DNA from: an uncultured Alphaproteobacteria bacterium
GTDB taxonomy: Bacteria; Pseudomonadota; Alphaproteobacteria; HIMB59; GCA-002718135
DNA: 54,498 nt
Direction of reading: 5' to 3'
Assembly: GCA_902571865.1 (NCBI GenBank)
Contig: CACGDO010000009.1
Location: forward strand, 1-54,498
The position numbers and the translations under genes were made by a program. The notes below the pieces were generated by a model. It ran no database searches, had not been told where the DNA came from, and was given only the letters and a program-made list of their open reading frames with translations. Positions 45,893 through 54,498 of the stretch are shown piece after piece. Each line of letters starts with the position of its first letter. Position 1 is the first letter of the stretch.

Positions 45893-47041
45893 ATGAAAAA
45901 AGTTAGCGATATTCATGCAATAAAAATTATATTTTTTATAACTGCTTGTTATGTAGGTTTATGGGCTATTAGGATACCTACCATAAAGGATCAACTTCAA
46001 ACTGATTATGTTGGTGTTGGATATATTATGTTATCATTTGCAATTGGTTCAATTGTTGCAATGATTTTTGCAAATGCTCTTATTCTGAAAACTTCTACAA
46101 AATCTATTTTAACATTTACCTTAATTGCCGAAGGTTGTTTGTGGTTGCCAGTACCTTTCATTCAAGAGTTATGGCTTTTTATGGTTTTCTCATTTGTTTT
46201 TGGTATGAGTTATGGTGCATTCGAAATAGCATGTAATGTTTATGCATCAAATTTAGAAGTTAGAGAAAAAAAATCAATGATGTCAGGGTTTCATGCATTT
46301 TGGAGTCTTGGAGTTTTGTTTGGATCTCTAATTACAAGCTTTTTACTAGAGTGGAATTATTCTTTTATTTTTAATATACTTTTGTATGTCATCATTCTTC
46401 TTCCTTTGAGTTTGTATTTTGTCCTTTGTTTAGAGTCACAAGTTGAAACAAAATCAGAAGACTCCAGTAAAAAAAATATATTTTTTATTTGGCCCTTACT
46501 TATTTTTTTATTAGCATTAATTGCAATGGCAAACGCTCTAACTGAAGGAAGTGTTGATGCATGGGGAGCTCTCTATATGAGAGATTTTATTCAAGTTGAT
46601 GGTTTCTATATCGGCTTAGCAACTCTAAGTTTTAATATTTTTATGGTTATTGGAAGATTTAGTGGTGATTGGGTAAGAGATAAAATCGGAGTTTTTCTTT
46701 TGATTTTCTTTTTATTTTTATCGACGATTATAAGTTTGATAATTTTATCTAATTTCAGCAGTATTTATGCAGCTATTATTGGTTTTTCATTATTAGGTAT
46801 TGGAGCATCTTCAATTGTTCCTATCGCATATAGTTTAGCTGGCAAAATTGAAGGAATTGACAGTGGAGTAGGGATAACAATAATTTCAATTGCAGTTTAC
46901 GGAACATTTATAGGTGCTCCAGCTTCATTAGGATTTATAGCAAACAATTATGGAATTAATAATATATTTGTTCCAATGTTAATAATTTTTATGATTTTAA
47001 TAATTCCAGTAACTTTTTATAGAAAAAAATTTTCAGTTTAA
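45893..47041 (+). CDS. Major facilitator superfamily transporter
   Basis: 382 residues with twelve predicted helices. MFS loop features: FGMSYGAFEIACNVYASNLE (about 103-122), MMSGFHAFWSLGVLFGS, and in the second half GRFSGDWVRDKIG (about 257-269). The family resembles sugar or drug exporters of the FucP/YbjJ type. The substrate is not predictable. It overlaps the convergent ygfZ by nine bases. Confidence 0.85.
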   Translation: MKKVSDIHAIKIIFFITACYVGLWAIRIPTIKDQLQTDYVGVGYIMLSFAIGSIVAMIFANALILKTSTKSILTFTLIAEGCLWLPVPFIQELWLFMVFSFVFGMSYGAFEIACNVYASNLEVREKKSMMSGFHAFWSLGVLFGSLITSFLLEWNYSFIFNILLYVIILLPLSLYFVLCLESQVETKSEDSSKKNIFFIWPLLIFLLALIAMANALTEGSVDAWGALYMRDFIQVDGFYIGLATLSFNIFMVIGRFSGDWVRDKIGVFLLIFFLFLSTIISLIILSNFSSIYAAIIGFSLLGIGASSIVPIAYSLAGKIEGIDSGVGITIISIAVYGTFIGAPASLGFIANNYGINNIFVPMLIIFMILIIPVTFYRKKFSV

Positions 47042-47863
47042 AAAATCAAAAGATAATGAATCATTAATTACTAAATTTTGATTTTTATTTTTTATTTCAT
47101 TAACAAAATTAATATTTAATGCTGCAAAAATATTTGAATTTGCTTTTGATACAATTGTACCTATTTTTTTATTATCTACTATCAATTCATCTCCCTCTAA
47201 AACATCTCCATTTTTTATTTTTAAAGCATAAAGCTTTTTCTTAAGCAATCCACGGTATTTCATTCTTGCAGTAATTTCTTGACCCACATAGCATCCCTTA
47301 TCCCAATCAATAGCATTTAAATTATCAAAATTATTTTCTAATAATAAAGATTTATTTTCTAAAATATCAAATGGAGAATAGGGTGTTGTATGATTAATTA
47401 AAATTTCATGATATTCTGTTTCATTGATTTCTTTCAATCGCTCTTTTCCAAATAAAATTTTTTTATCCGTTATAAGTTTTTTACCTAAGTTTATATTTCT
47501 AGGATCATTTAAATAAACATTATAATCACCTTCATAATCTATATTAAATAATGAATAAGAATTTAGATTATTAATTTCTTTAATTTCTAAATCAGAGCGA
47601 AGTTTATAAATTTTTAATCGTCCTAATAAATTACTATAAAATTTATCATTAGTTTCAAAAATATAGTTTTCATTTATATTAAATATAAAAAAATCTGCTA
47701 AAAATTTACCCTGAGGTGTTAATAGACATGAATAAATAATTGACCCATCGTTACATTTTTCAATGTCATTAGTAATTAAATTTTGAATAAATGATTTACT
47801 ATCTTTTCCAGAAATCTCAAAAAATCTTGAATTCAGATGATGAAAAAAGTATTTATCTTTCAT
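47033..47863 (-). CDS. ygfZ: YgfZ/GcvT-domain folate-binding protein
   Basis: 276 residues. The diagnostic motif KGCYVGQEITARMKYRG (about 193-209) with its conserved Cys is intact. The N-terminal half is a GcvT-like fold (FIQNLITNDI). YgfZ supports repair or assembly of certain Fe-S enzymes, including the tRNA-thiolating MiaB, in a folate-dependent way. MiaB acts on the product of MiaA, encoded elsewhere in this window. Divergent from the GT9 gene by 45 bp. Confidence 0.9.
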   Translation of the reverse strand: MKDKYFFHHLNSRFFEISGKDSKSFIQNLITNDIEKCNDGSIIYSCLLTPQGKFLADFFIFNINENYIFETNDKFYSNLLGRLKIYKLRSDLEIKEINNLNSYSLFNIDYEGDYNVYLNDPRNINLGKKLITDKKILFGKERLKEINETEYHEILINHTTPYSPFDILENKSLLLENNFDNLNAIDWDKGCYVGQEITARMKYRGLLKKKLYALKIKNGDVLEGDELIVDNKKIGTIVSKANSNIFAALNINFVNEIKNKNQNLVINDSLSFDFLN

Positions 47864-47908
47864 AATTATCTAAATATATATTGAATATATTAAAAGTGTA
47901 ATATTTCT

Positions 47909-48832
47909 GTGAAAATTCTTGTTATTTCGTCAAATCTTATTGGAGATACAATTCTATCAACTGGAGTAATAAATTATTTTTGTCAAAAATATCCTGAAAC
48001 TAAATTTACATTTGTAATTGGTCCATCTGCTAAATCAATTTTCAAAAACTTTAAATCTGCAGAAACAATAATCACTGTTTCAAAAAAAAGATACAATATG
48101 CATTGGTTAGATATAATTTCTAATTGTTATGGAAAGAAGTGGGATATAATTATTGATTTTAGAAGTTCTTTGGTATCATATTTTTTAAAACATAAGCAAA
48201 AATTTATTTTTAAAAAAAAATCTAATCTAAACCATGTGCAGCAATTATCTAATTACTTTAAATTTGATTGTTCAGATTTGTTTATTGAGACAAATACAGA
48301 AGAAGAAGAAATAGTTACAAAACATTTGTCCGATGATTTTAAATATTTTGTCATATTTCCAGGAGGAAATTGGAAACCAAAAATTTGGAGTATTAAAAAT
48401 TATAATTTACTATTACTTAAAATTTTATCTCAAAATAAAAATATTAAATTTATTTTAGTTGGCTCAAAATCCGAAGAAGAAAATTATTTAAATGAAATAA
48501 CAAAAAATATTGATAGTAATAAGATAATTAATTTATTCGGTGCATCATTGACTCAAACTGCTGCTTATATGAAGAAATCAAAACTATTTATTGGAAATGA
48601 TTCAGGATTATCGCATATGGCCTCAGCTACAAAATTAAAGTCTATAGTATTATTTGGTCCAACAAATGATATAATTTACGGTCCATTTATGCAAGACTCA
48701 CAAGTTATAAGAACAAATGAAAGCTATGACTATTTTAAAAGTATAAATATTGATAAAACAAAGTCCTATATGGACTCTATAAGCGTAGAAAAGATTTATT
48801 TTACATTACAAAAAAATAAACATTGTGAGTAA
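47909..48832 (+). CDS. Family 9 glycosyltransferase (heptosyltransferase-like)
   Basis: 307 residues with a GTG start giving KILVISSNLIGDTILSTGVI at residues 2-21, the GT9 opening. FPGGNWKPKIWSIKNY (about 150-165) and FIGNDSGLSHMASATKLKSIVLFGPT (about 229-254) are the donor-binding and catalytic motifs. Family members add heptose to lipid A core. Whether this organism makes heptose is unknown. It overlaps pyrC by eight bases. Confidence 0.9.
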   Translation: MKILVISSNLIGDTILSTGVINYFCQKYPETKFTFVIGPSAKSIFKNFKSAETIITVSKKRYNMHWLDIISNCYGKKWDIIIDFRSSLVSYFLKHKQKFIFKKKSNLNHVQQLSNYFKFDCSDLFIETNTEEEEIVTKHLSDDFKYFVIFPGGNWKPKIWSIKNYNLLLLKILSQNKNIKFILVGSKSEEENYLNEITKNIDSNKIINLFGASLTQTAAYMKKSKLFIGNDSGLSHMASATKLKSIVLFGPTNDIIYGPFMQDSQVIRTNESYDYFKSINIDKTKSYMDSISVEKIYFTLQKNKHCE

Positions 48833-49859
48833 AAATATTGAAATAATTCAGCCTGATGATTGGCATGTACATTTTAGAGAAGGGGACATGTTAGAAATGG
48901 TTACTAATTTCTCCTCAAGAATAAATAATAGATGTGTGGCAATGCCAAATACAGAAATTCCCATAACAGATACTAATAAAGCTTCTGCTTATAAAAAGCT
49001 TTTAAATAAAGCATCTAGTAATAATTTTGAACCACTTATACCTTGTTATTTAAATGAAAATTTAGATTTAGAAGATTTTAGAAAAGGTATGCAAAATAAA
49101 ATTTTTTTTGGATCTAAACTTTATCCCTCAAATGCAACTACAAACTCAAGTCATGGGGTAAGTGACATTTCAAAAATTTTTAAATTTTTGGAGATTTTAG
49201 AAGAAGAAAAAAGCCCATTACTAATACACGGAGAAAAAGTTGCTGAAGATATAGATATTTTTGATAGAGAGAAATATTTTATAGATGATGAATTAAGCAT
49301 TATTAGAAAAAAATTCCCCCTTTTAAAAATTACACTTGAACATGTATCAACTTCATATGGAGTTAATTATGTAAAAGAAAATGAAAATATTGCAGGAACA
49401 ATTACACCTCACCACATGCTTTTAACAAAAAAAGATGTATTTCATGATGATTCTATTAATCCTCACCATTTTTGTATGCCAGTTGTTAAAAACGAAACAG
49501 ATTTAATAGAATTAAGAAAAGCCGCATGTCACAATAATTCTAAATTTTTTTTAGGTACAGACTCAGCTCCACATCCAATTCAAGAAAAAAAACCAGATAT
49601 GTCATCTAAGCCAGGAATATTTTCATCTCCTTGCTCAATAGAATTATATGCAGAAATTTTTGACCAAGAAAATGCAATTGATAAGTTAGAGATATTTTGT
49701 TCAATTAATGGTGCAAAACATTATAGTTTTCCAATTAATGATAAAAAAATTAAATTAGAAAAAAAAGAATGGATTATGTCAGAATTATCTATTTATAATG
49801 ACATTCAGGTAAAGAATTTTTATGCTAATAAAAAAATTAATTGGAAAGTAGTCCATTAA
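48825..49859 (+). CDS. pyrC: Dihydroorotase (PyrC, type II)
   Basis: 344 residues, GTG start. Landmarks match E. coli PyrC: PDDWHVHFREGDML (metal-binding HxH), the carboxylated Lys in GSKLYPSNATTNSSHGV, LIHGE, LEHVSTSYGV, ITPHHML and the Asp in LGTDSAPHP. It closes carbamoyl-aspartate to dihydroorotate in pyrimidine synthesis. It overlaps the GT9 gene by eight bases, so both are in one transcript. Confidence 0.95.
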   Translation: MSKNIEIIQPDDWHVHFREGDMLEMVTNFSSRINNRCVAMPNTEIPITDTNKASAYKKLLNKASSNNFEPLIPCYLNENLDLEDFRKGMQNKIFFGSKLYPSNATTNSSHGVSDISKIFKFLEILEEEKSPLLIHGEKVAEDIDIFDREKYFIDDELSIIRKKFPLLKITLEHVSTSYGVNYVKENENIAGTITPHHMLLTKKDVFHDDSINPHHFCMPVVKNETDLIELRKAACHNNSKFFLGTDSAPHPIQEKKPDMSSKPGIFSSPCSIELYAEIFDQENAIDKLEIFCSINGAKHYSFPINDKKIKLEKKEWIMSELSIYNDIQVKNFYANKKINWKVVH

Positions 49860-49876
49860 TCTTTATAGAAATATTA

Positions 49877-50233
49877 ATGTCATTAGGAACAAAAATCTAT
49901 ACTTGGCTTAAGGGAAACTTAGTTGGTAGTGATGATTTAGGGAATAAATATTACTCTAGCTCCAAAGATTTTAAAGATTTAAAAGCAAAAAGATGGGTAA
50001 TTTTTAAAGGTGAAATAGAGGCATCAAATATACCACCGCACTGGCATGCTTGGCTGCACAAATCGATTGATAATCCCCCACTTGATTATTCACATAAATA
50101 TAAATGGCAAAAAAATCATAAACCAAATATGACTGGTACTAGTGATGCATATTTCCCATCATCTCATCCTCTTTCAAAAAATTATGACTCAGAAAAAAAA
50201 GAAGAAGAATATAAATCTTGGACTCCTAATTAG
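49877..50233 (+). CDS. NADH:ubiquinone oxidoreductase accessory subunit, NDUFA12 family
   Basis: 118 residues from ATG 49877. Pattern: TWLKGNLVGSDDLGNKYYSS (8-27), KRWVIFKGEIEASNIPPHWHAWLH (about 38-61) and W-K-HKPNMTGT (about 75-85), with C-terminal YKSWTPN. It is the bacterial counterpart of the mitochondrial complex I subunit NDUFA12 (B17.2) found in alphaproteobacteria. Its presence implies a complex I (nuo) operon elsewhere. Overlaps the next gene. Confidence 0.9.
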   Translation: MSLGTKIYTWLKGNLVGSDDLGNKYYSSSKDFKDLKAKRWVIFKGEIEASNIPPHWHAWLHKSIDNPPLDYSHKYKWQKNHKPNMTGTSDAYFPSSHPLSKNYDSEKKEEEYKSWTPN

Positions 50234-50588
50234 AGTAACATTATTTTTTTTCTTGCCGCTAACTGTTTCTGCTGAGACTATTGAAAAAAAGTATGCCTCT
50301 TTTAAGTTGTTAAATAAGACTACTAATAAGGTTTCTACTAAGGATATTTTGGTAAGTTCGAAAATATCATGGGAAACTTTAAATATTGAAGTTTTATATT
50401 GCGGCAGTACTCCTCCAACTGAAATTCCTGAAGATTATGTTTTGATAGATGTATACGATACTATCAATAATGAAAATACTAATATTTATAAAGGCTGGAT
50501 GATTTCTTCTTCTCCCGATGTTACTCCTTTAGAAAATCCTATTTATGATCTTTGGTTAGTTGATTGTAGTAATGATAAGACTTCTTGA
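50184..50588 (+). CDS. DUF2155 periplasmic protein
   Basis: 134 residues from ATG 50184, inside the NDUFA12 gene; an earlier in-frame ATG (50142) would add a His-rich stretch and is less likely. N-terminal Lys-rich segment then a signal helix (about 15-29) ending in VSA. The DUF2155 core is seen in ASFKLLNKTTNKVSTKDI, CGSTPPTEIPEDY and YKGWMISSSPDVTPLENPIYDLWLVDC. Function unknown. Its 3' end overlaps convergent aat by 46 bp. Confidence 0.87.
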   Translation: MTQKKKKKNINLGLLIRVTLFFFLPLTVSAETIEKKYASFKLLNKTTNKVSTKDILVSSKISWETLNIEVLYCGSTPPTEIPEDYVLIDVYDTINNENTNIYKGWMISSSPDVTPLENPIYDLWLVDCSNDKTS

Positions 50589-51196
50589 AAATTATTAATT
50601 TCCTTAAAAATACTTTCAATCTCTAAACTTTCTTTTAATTTATTTTCATAAATTTCATTTTCTATCTCATACGCTCCAAACTGAACTAAATGAGGATTGA
50701 AAAACTGTGAATCTAAAATGGAAAAATTATTTTTTTTTAATATTGCTAATAAATAAAGTAAACAAAACTTACTTGTATTGGTCTTTAAACTAAACATGCT
50801 TTCACCAAAAAAACATGATCCTATATGTAAACCGTATAAACCACCAATTAGATTATCCTCTTCATAACATTCTACACTGTGACATTTACCTATTTTATGT
50901 AATTCAATATATGTATCCAAAATAATTTCATTAATCCAAGTATCTTGATCTTTTCTTTTAATCTCTTTGCAAAACTCAATAACTTTTGTAAAATTTTGAT
51001 TAATTTTAAAATTATATTTTGTTTTTTTAAACTCACTAAAAAGTTTCTTTGGATAATGAAAATTTGAAATTGGAATAATAAATCTTAATTTAGGTTTATA
51101 AAATTTTATTTCTTCAGAATACTTACTATCAGCCATCGGAAAGTAAGCTTTCTTATAAAATTCTATTAAGCTGTTTAAATCAATTATTTTACTCAA
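50543..51196 (-). CDS. aat: Leucyl/phenylalanyl-tRNA-protein transferase
   Basis: 217 residues with a TTG start. The segment LIEFYKKAYFPMADSKYSEE (9-28) aligns with the conserved Aat N-terminus, so the TTG is needed; the next Met is at residue 21. Other motifs: CHSVECYEEDNLIGGLYGLHIGSCFFGESMFS (about 118-149), and LDSQFFNPHLVQFGAYEI. Aat adds Leu or Phe to Lys/Arg N-termini, marking proteins for ClpS/ClpAP. It overlaps accC by eight bases. Confidence 0.93.
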   Translation of the reverse strand: MSKIIDLNSLIEFYKKAYFPMADSKYSEEIKFYKPKLRFIIPISNFHYPKKLFSEFKKTKYNFKINQNFTKVIEFCKEIKRKDQDTWINEIILDTYIELHKIGKCHSVECYEEDNLIGGLYGLHIGSCFFGESMFSLKTNTSKFCLLYLLAILKKNNFSILDSQFFNPHLVQFGAYEIENEIYENKLKESLEIESIFKEINNFQEVLSLLQSTNQRS

Positions 51197-52520
51197 TTAA
51201 ATTTGACATAAAATTAATGTTGTAACTTCCTCTTTTAAACTCATCAGTTTGAATAATTTTTTGATGCAGTTGAATATTAGTGTTTATTCCCATAATTACA
51301 TATTCTTCTAGTGCTCTATTCATTTTTTTTAGAGCTTCTGATCTTGTTGCACCGTAAGTAATTAGTTTACCAATCATACTATCATAGTGTGATGGAATTG
51401 AGTATCCATCGTAGACAGCTGAGTCTACTCGAATACCTAAGCCTCCAGGTTGGTGATATTGTGTTATCTTACCAGGTGATGGTATAAAGCTCTCTGGATG
51501 TTCGGCATTAATTCGACATTCAATTGAACTACCTTTAAGTTTTATATCTTCTTGTTTTATTGTAAGTTTTTCACCGTTAGCAACGAGAATTTGCTCCTTA
51601 ACAAGATCTATTCCAGTAACCATTTCTGTTACCGGGTGTTCAACTTGTAATCTTGTATTCATTTCCATAAAATAAAATTCATCATTTTCATATAAAAATT
51701 CTAATGTTCCAACTCCTTCATATCCGATTTCTTTCATAGCTTTTCTACAAAGTTCAGAAATTTTTTCTCTATTTTCATTTGTTAGAACTGAACTTGGACT
51801 TTCTTCAATAAGTTTTTGATGTTTCCTTTGAATTGAGCAATCTCTTTCTCCAAGAGTAACAACATTTCCAAATGAATCACAAAGAACTTGAATTTCGATA
51901 TGTTTGGGAGATGTTAAAAATTTTTCTAAATAAACATTTTCATCATTAAATGATTTTTTCGCTTCAATTTTTGCTTCATTTATTGCTTTATTCAAATCAT
52001 CTTCTTCTGTGACAATTCTCATTCCTTTGCCACCACCACCACTTGCTGCCTTTACAATGATTGGGTATTTTACTTTTTTAATAAATTCTTCAATTTTATT
52101 TTTATCACTTAAGTCATTTATACCCTTTACTGTTGGCACTCCAGTTTCATCCATTATTTTTTTTGCATCAATTTTGTTTCCCATCATTTTGATATGCTCT
52201 GATTTTGGCCCAATAAATTTAATATTGTGTTCTTCAATAATTTCAGCAAATCTTTGATTTTCACTTAAAAAACCATATCCAGGATGAATTGCATCTACAT
52301 CAGTTAACGTAGCAGCTGTTATAATTGCAGGTATATTTAAATAACTTGATTGCGCAGAGGCTGGTCCGACACAAATACTTTCATCTGCCATTCTTACATG
52401 CATTGCATTTTCATCAACATCAGAGTGAATAGCTACAGTTTTTATTCCTATTTCCCTGCAGGCTCTGAGTACACGTAAAGCAATTTCACCTCTATTAGCA
52501 ATAAGTATTTTTTTGAACAT
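51189..52520 (-). CDS. accC: Acetyl-CoA carboxylase, biotin carboxylase subunit
   Basis: 443 residues. ATP-grasp motifs: ILIANRGEIALRVLRACRE (5-23), the ATP loop KAASGGGGKGMRIV (about 157-170), GERDCSIQRKHQKLIEESPS (about 233-252) and EMNTRLQVEHPVTEMV (about 288-303). It carboxylates the biotin on AccB in the first step of fatty acid synthesis. It begins in the accB stop (TAATG). Confidence 0.97.
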   Translation of the reverse strand: MFKKILIANRGEIALRVLRACREIGIKTVAIHSDVDENAMHVRMADESICVGPASAQSSYLNIPAIITAATLTDVDAIHPGYGFLSENQRFAEIIEEHNIKFIGPKSEHIKMMGNKIDAKKIMDETGVPTVKGINDLSDKNKIEEFIKKVKYPIIVKAASGGGGKGMRIVTEEDDLNKAINEAKIEAKKSFNDENVYLEKFLTSPKHIEIQVLCDSFGNVVTLGERDCSIQRKHQKLIEESPSSVLTNENREKISELCRKAMKEIGYEGVGTLEFLYENDEFYFMEMNTRLQVEHPVTEMVTGIDLVKEQILVANGEKLTIKQEDIKLKGSSIECRINAEHPESFIPSPGKITQYHQPGGLGIRVDSAVYDGYSIPSHYDSMIGKLITYGATRSEALKKMNRALEEYVIMGINTNIQLHQKIIQTDEFKRGSYNINFMSNLIE

Positions 52521-52966
52521 TATTCAAAAATAATAAGTGTGTCACCATATTCAACGGGCTGGCTATTTAAAGTAACTATTTTTTTGATAATACCAGATCT
52601 AGGAGCTTTAATTTCATTAAAAGTCTTCATTGCTTCAATTAACAATAAAGTATCACCAGCTTTAACATGCTGACCAACTTTGACATAAGGTTGCGAATTT
52701 GGATCAGCAGAAAGATAAGCAACTCCTACCATTGGAGATTTAACAATATTATCTTCATTTACAACTTCATTTGTACTTTCAACTTCTTTAACTTCAGTAT
52801 TTTTTTCAAATTTCTGGACGGAAATATTATTCCCAGTGAAGTCATTTGAGGTAATCTCTATTTCATAATCATTTTTTTTAATTTTTATTTTAGCAACACC
52901 ATCTATTTTTGATTCTTTAATAATTAACTTAATGTTTTCTAAATCTGTTTTATCAATTTTTGTCAT
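52520..52966 (-). CDS. accB: Biotin carboxyl carrier protein of acetyl-CoA carboxylase
   Basis: 148 residues. A helical N-terminal part, a Glu/Val/Asn-rich linker (about 55-75), then the biotinyl domain (about 75-148). The biotinylated Lys lies in LLIEAMKTFNEI (about 108-119) and the thumb in PVEYGDTLIIFE. Partner of AccC, coupled by one-base overlap, and follows aroQ by two bases. Confidence 0.96.
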   Translation of the reverse strand: MTKIDKTDLENIKLIIKESKIDGVAKIKIKKNDYEIEITSNDFTGNNISVQKFEKNTEVKEVESTNEVVNEDNIVKSPMVGVAYLSADPNSQPYVKVGQHVKAGDTLLLIEAMKTFNEIKAPRSGIIKKIVTLNSQPVEYGDTLIIFE

Positions 52967-52968
52967 AC

Positions 52969-53406
52969 TTATTTATAAATTAAATTACATATTGCTTCAA
53001 TTCCTAGAAGATAACTATTTCCACCAAATCCACAAATTAAACCGTCTACGCCTTCAGAAGTAATACTTTTTTTTCTATATTCTTCTCTTGCGTAAATATT
53101 TGAAAGATGAATCTCAATCTTAGGCTTACTGTTTGCTCTTAATGAATCTAAAATAGCAATTGAGGTATGAGTAAATGCTGCTGGATTTATAACTAAACCA
53201 TCATACTTATCATTTACTTCATGTATCTTTTCTATTATCTCTCCTTCATTGTTAGATTGAAAAAAAATTATTTCTACGTTCTTCTCTTTACCTTTTTTTT
53301 CACAGTCCGATTTAATTTTATCTAGACTATCTTTCCCATAAATATCATCTTCTCTATTACCTAATAAATTTAAGTTTGGACCATTTATAATTAATATTCT
53401 TTTCAT
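52969..53406 (-). CDS. aroQ: 3-dehydroquinate dehydratase, type II
   Basis: 145 residues, usual dodecameric type II length. NGPNLNLLGNREDDIYG (8-24) with the catalytic Tyr; INPAAFTHTSIAILD (about 75-89); EIHLSNIYAREEYRKKS (about 97-113). It converts dehydroquinate to dehydroshikimate in the shikimate pathway. The order aroQ-accB-accC is common in proteobacteria. Confidence 0.96.
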   Translation of the reverse strand: MKRILIINGPNLNLLGNREDDIYGKDSLDKIKSDCEKKGKEKNVEIIFFQSNNEGEIIEKIHEVNDKYDGLVINPAAFTHTSIAILDSLRANSKPKIEIHLSNIYAREEYRKKSITSEGVDGLICGFGGNSYLLGIEAICNLIYK

Positions 53407-53407
53407 C

Positions 53408-54466
53408 TTATTTAAAATGCTTACTTAGTTTTAATCCTTGATTTTGATAATTAGATTTAATTTGTTTTCCATATACAACATTACTATTTTTGTTCAACTT
53501 TTCATATTTAATTCTGGCTATAGTTTGACCATCTTCTAATAAAAAGGGTACTTCATTTGTTTTTACTTCTAAAACAGCATATGACCCATTTGACAAACCA
53601 AAACCAGGATCAAAAAAACCTGCATAATGTGCTCTGAAATCTCCAATACCCGTATCATACGGTATCATTTCACCTGCTAAATTTGATGGAATTATAACTT
53701 TTTCTTTTGATTTCAAGATATAAAATTTATTTTTTTCTATAATTAGTTTTTTGTTATTGTTTGTAATTGTATTCCAATAATCATTTCTTTTATGAAAATT
53801 TATTTTAGAAAAATTTAAAATTGGAGCATCTTTTTTAGCTACATAAGCAATTGTTTTTGAGCTAGATAGATCAACTGATAACTTTAATCCATTATCAATT
53901 TTAATGTTTTTTTTTGTTTGATTGGAAATTTTTTGAATTTTATTAAGATTAATTAGTTGTCTATCAGTCAAAAAATTATGCTCACTATCAATAAGCCTTA
54001 ATTGATTCAAATAATTATTTTTTCTAAAAATTATATCAAAAGACCTTGATGTTATTTCTAAAAAAATTTCACCTTTATAATTTTTAGGAATTTTTTCATA
54101 TTCTTCAGCATAATCAACAAGCGATCTACAAAAGATATCTAATCTTCCAGTACTGCTTTTTGGATTACAGTGACCAAATAAATTATTTTGTAAATTAAGA
54201 CTTTCATTAAGCCTAACAATATAAGTTTTGTTTTTTCTAAATATGAATTCTTTATTCAAATTTATTTTTTTTACAGCCAAATCATTTAATTTATTTCTTA
54301 CTTTTGAATTGTAGGATAAAAAACTATGTTTTACTTCATAACATTCTTCGCTTAATGATAAATCTATACTTGATGGCTGTATTTGAGTGTTTTTATAATC
54401 TTCAGTAATAATAAATTTTTTATTAATCAAATTTATATAATCTTGATATACTAGAGAACCTTTCAT
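53408..54466 (-). CDS. dcd: 2'-deoxycytidine 5'-triphosphate deaminase, tandem-domain type
   Basis: 352 residues, about twice the size of E. coli Dcd, the two-domain form common in alphaproteobacteria. Each half has a dUTPase-like beta fold: IQPSSIDLSLSEECYEV (about 25-41) and NPKSSTGRLDIFCRSLVD (about 101-118) in the first; GEMIPYDTGIGDFRAHYAGFFDPGFG (about 270-295) and EDGQTIARIKYEKL in the second. It deaminates dCTP, providing dUTP for dTMP synthesis with ThyA. It ends one base before aroQ. The 32 bases upstream reach the window edge. Confidence 0.9.
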   Translation of the reverse strand: MKGSLVYQDYINLINKKFIITEDYKNTQIQPSSIDLSLSEECYEVKHSFLSYNSKVRNKLNDLAVKKINLNKEFIFRKNKTYIVRLNESLNLQNNLFGHCNPKSSTGRLDIFCRSLVDYAEEYEKIPKNYKGEIFLEITSRSFDIIFRKNNYLNQLRLIDSEHNFLTDRQLINLNKIQKISNQTKKNIKIDNGLKLSVDLSSSKTIAYVAKKDAPILNFSKINFHKRNDYWNTITNNNKKLIIEKNKFYILKSKEKVIIPSNLAGEMIPYDTGIGDFRAHYAGFFDPGFGLSNGSYAVLEVKTNEVPFLLEDGQTIARIKYEKLNKNSNVVYGKQIKSNYQNQGLKLSKHFK

Positions 54467-54498
54467 TTATTAATCTTCTGAATTATATTAACTAATCT

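Overview
The window is a gene-dense, very AT-rich stretch of a bacterial chromosome. Most genes are separated by a few bases or overlap by 1-8. The gene content points to a streamlined, probably marine, free-living alphaproteobacterium. Evidence is the alphaproteobacterial-type SspB, a permuted two-piece tmRNA, the run NDUFA12 - DUF2155 - aat - accC - accB - aroQ, and the long tandem-domain dCTP deaminase. The lineage cannot be fixed further by reading alone; a SAR11-like or similar low-GC marine group is an inference.

Layout. (1) 1-3304: surface-polysaccharide type genes: a truncated polytopic membrane protein, an NAD-dependent sugar epimerase and a GT2 glycosyltransferase. (2) 3339-7026: a looser accessory stretch with sspB, a cytochrome b561, two secreted proteins of unknown function, a GNAT acetyltransferase and, on the minus strand, the tmRNA gene. 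The tmRNA 3' end is partly duplicated twice (4836-4852 and 5911-5925). Each of the two intervals so defined holds one gene flanked by its own private pair of short direct repeats. This looks like two stacked single-gene cassettes at ssrA and is the most interesting structure in the window. (3) 7027-9382: folA-thyA, and mrp on the opposite strand. (4) 9469-13935: hflK-hflC-DUF2065-degP-miaA. (5) 13983-18912: the branched-chain amino acid pathway ilvB-ilvH-ilvC-leuA. (6) 18916-24166: the cell-elongation cluster mreB-mreC-mreD-mrdA-rodA, running by overlap into (7) 24159-29252: a branched-chain-type amino acid ABC transporter, livG-livF-livH-livM, with the binding protein livK convergent. (8) 29403-35082: gpsA, then deoC, a double-domain aldehyde dehydrogenase, an RbsD/FucU mutarotase and a ribokinase, forming a (deoxy)ribose catabolic set. 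(9) 35104-43393: sbcB, uppP, a DapA-family aldolase, fxsA, an SbmA/BacA-type transporter, a LysR regulator, rpe, a cupin, a DUF6165 protein and a polyprenyl diphosphate synthase. (10) 43523-49859: an S49 peptidase, a small membrane protein, a single-chain eukaryote-type glycyl-tRNA synthetase, an MFS transporter, ygfZ, a GT9 glycosyltransferase and pyrC. (11) 49877-54466: NDUFA12, DUF2155, aat, accC, accB, aroQ and a dCTP deaminase.

Functional links inside the window: ilvBHC and leuA make the precursors of valine, isoleucine and leucine while the liv system could import such amino acids. tmRNA and SspB belong to the same ribosome-rescue and proteolysis pathway and lie 3 kb apart. folA and thyA form the thymidylate cycle, and the dCTP deaminase can feed dUMP synthesis. 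mre, mrdA, rodA and uppP serve the cell wall. No tRNA gene, rRNA gene, CRISPR array, transposase or integrase was seen.
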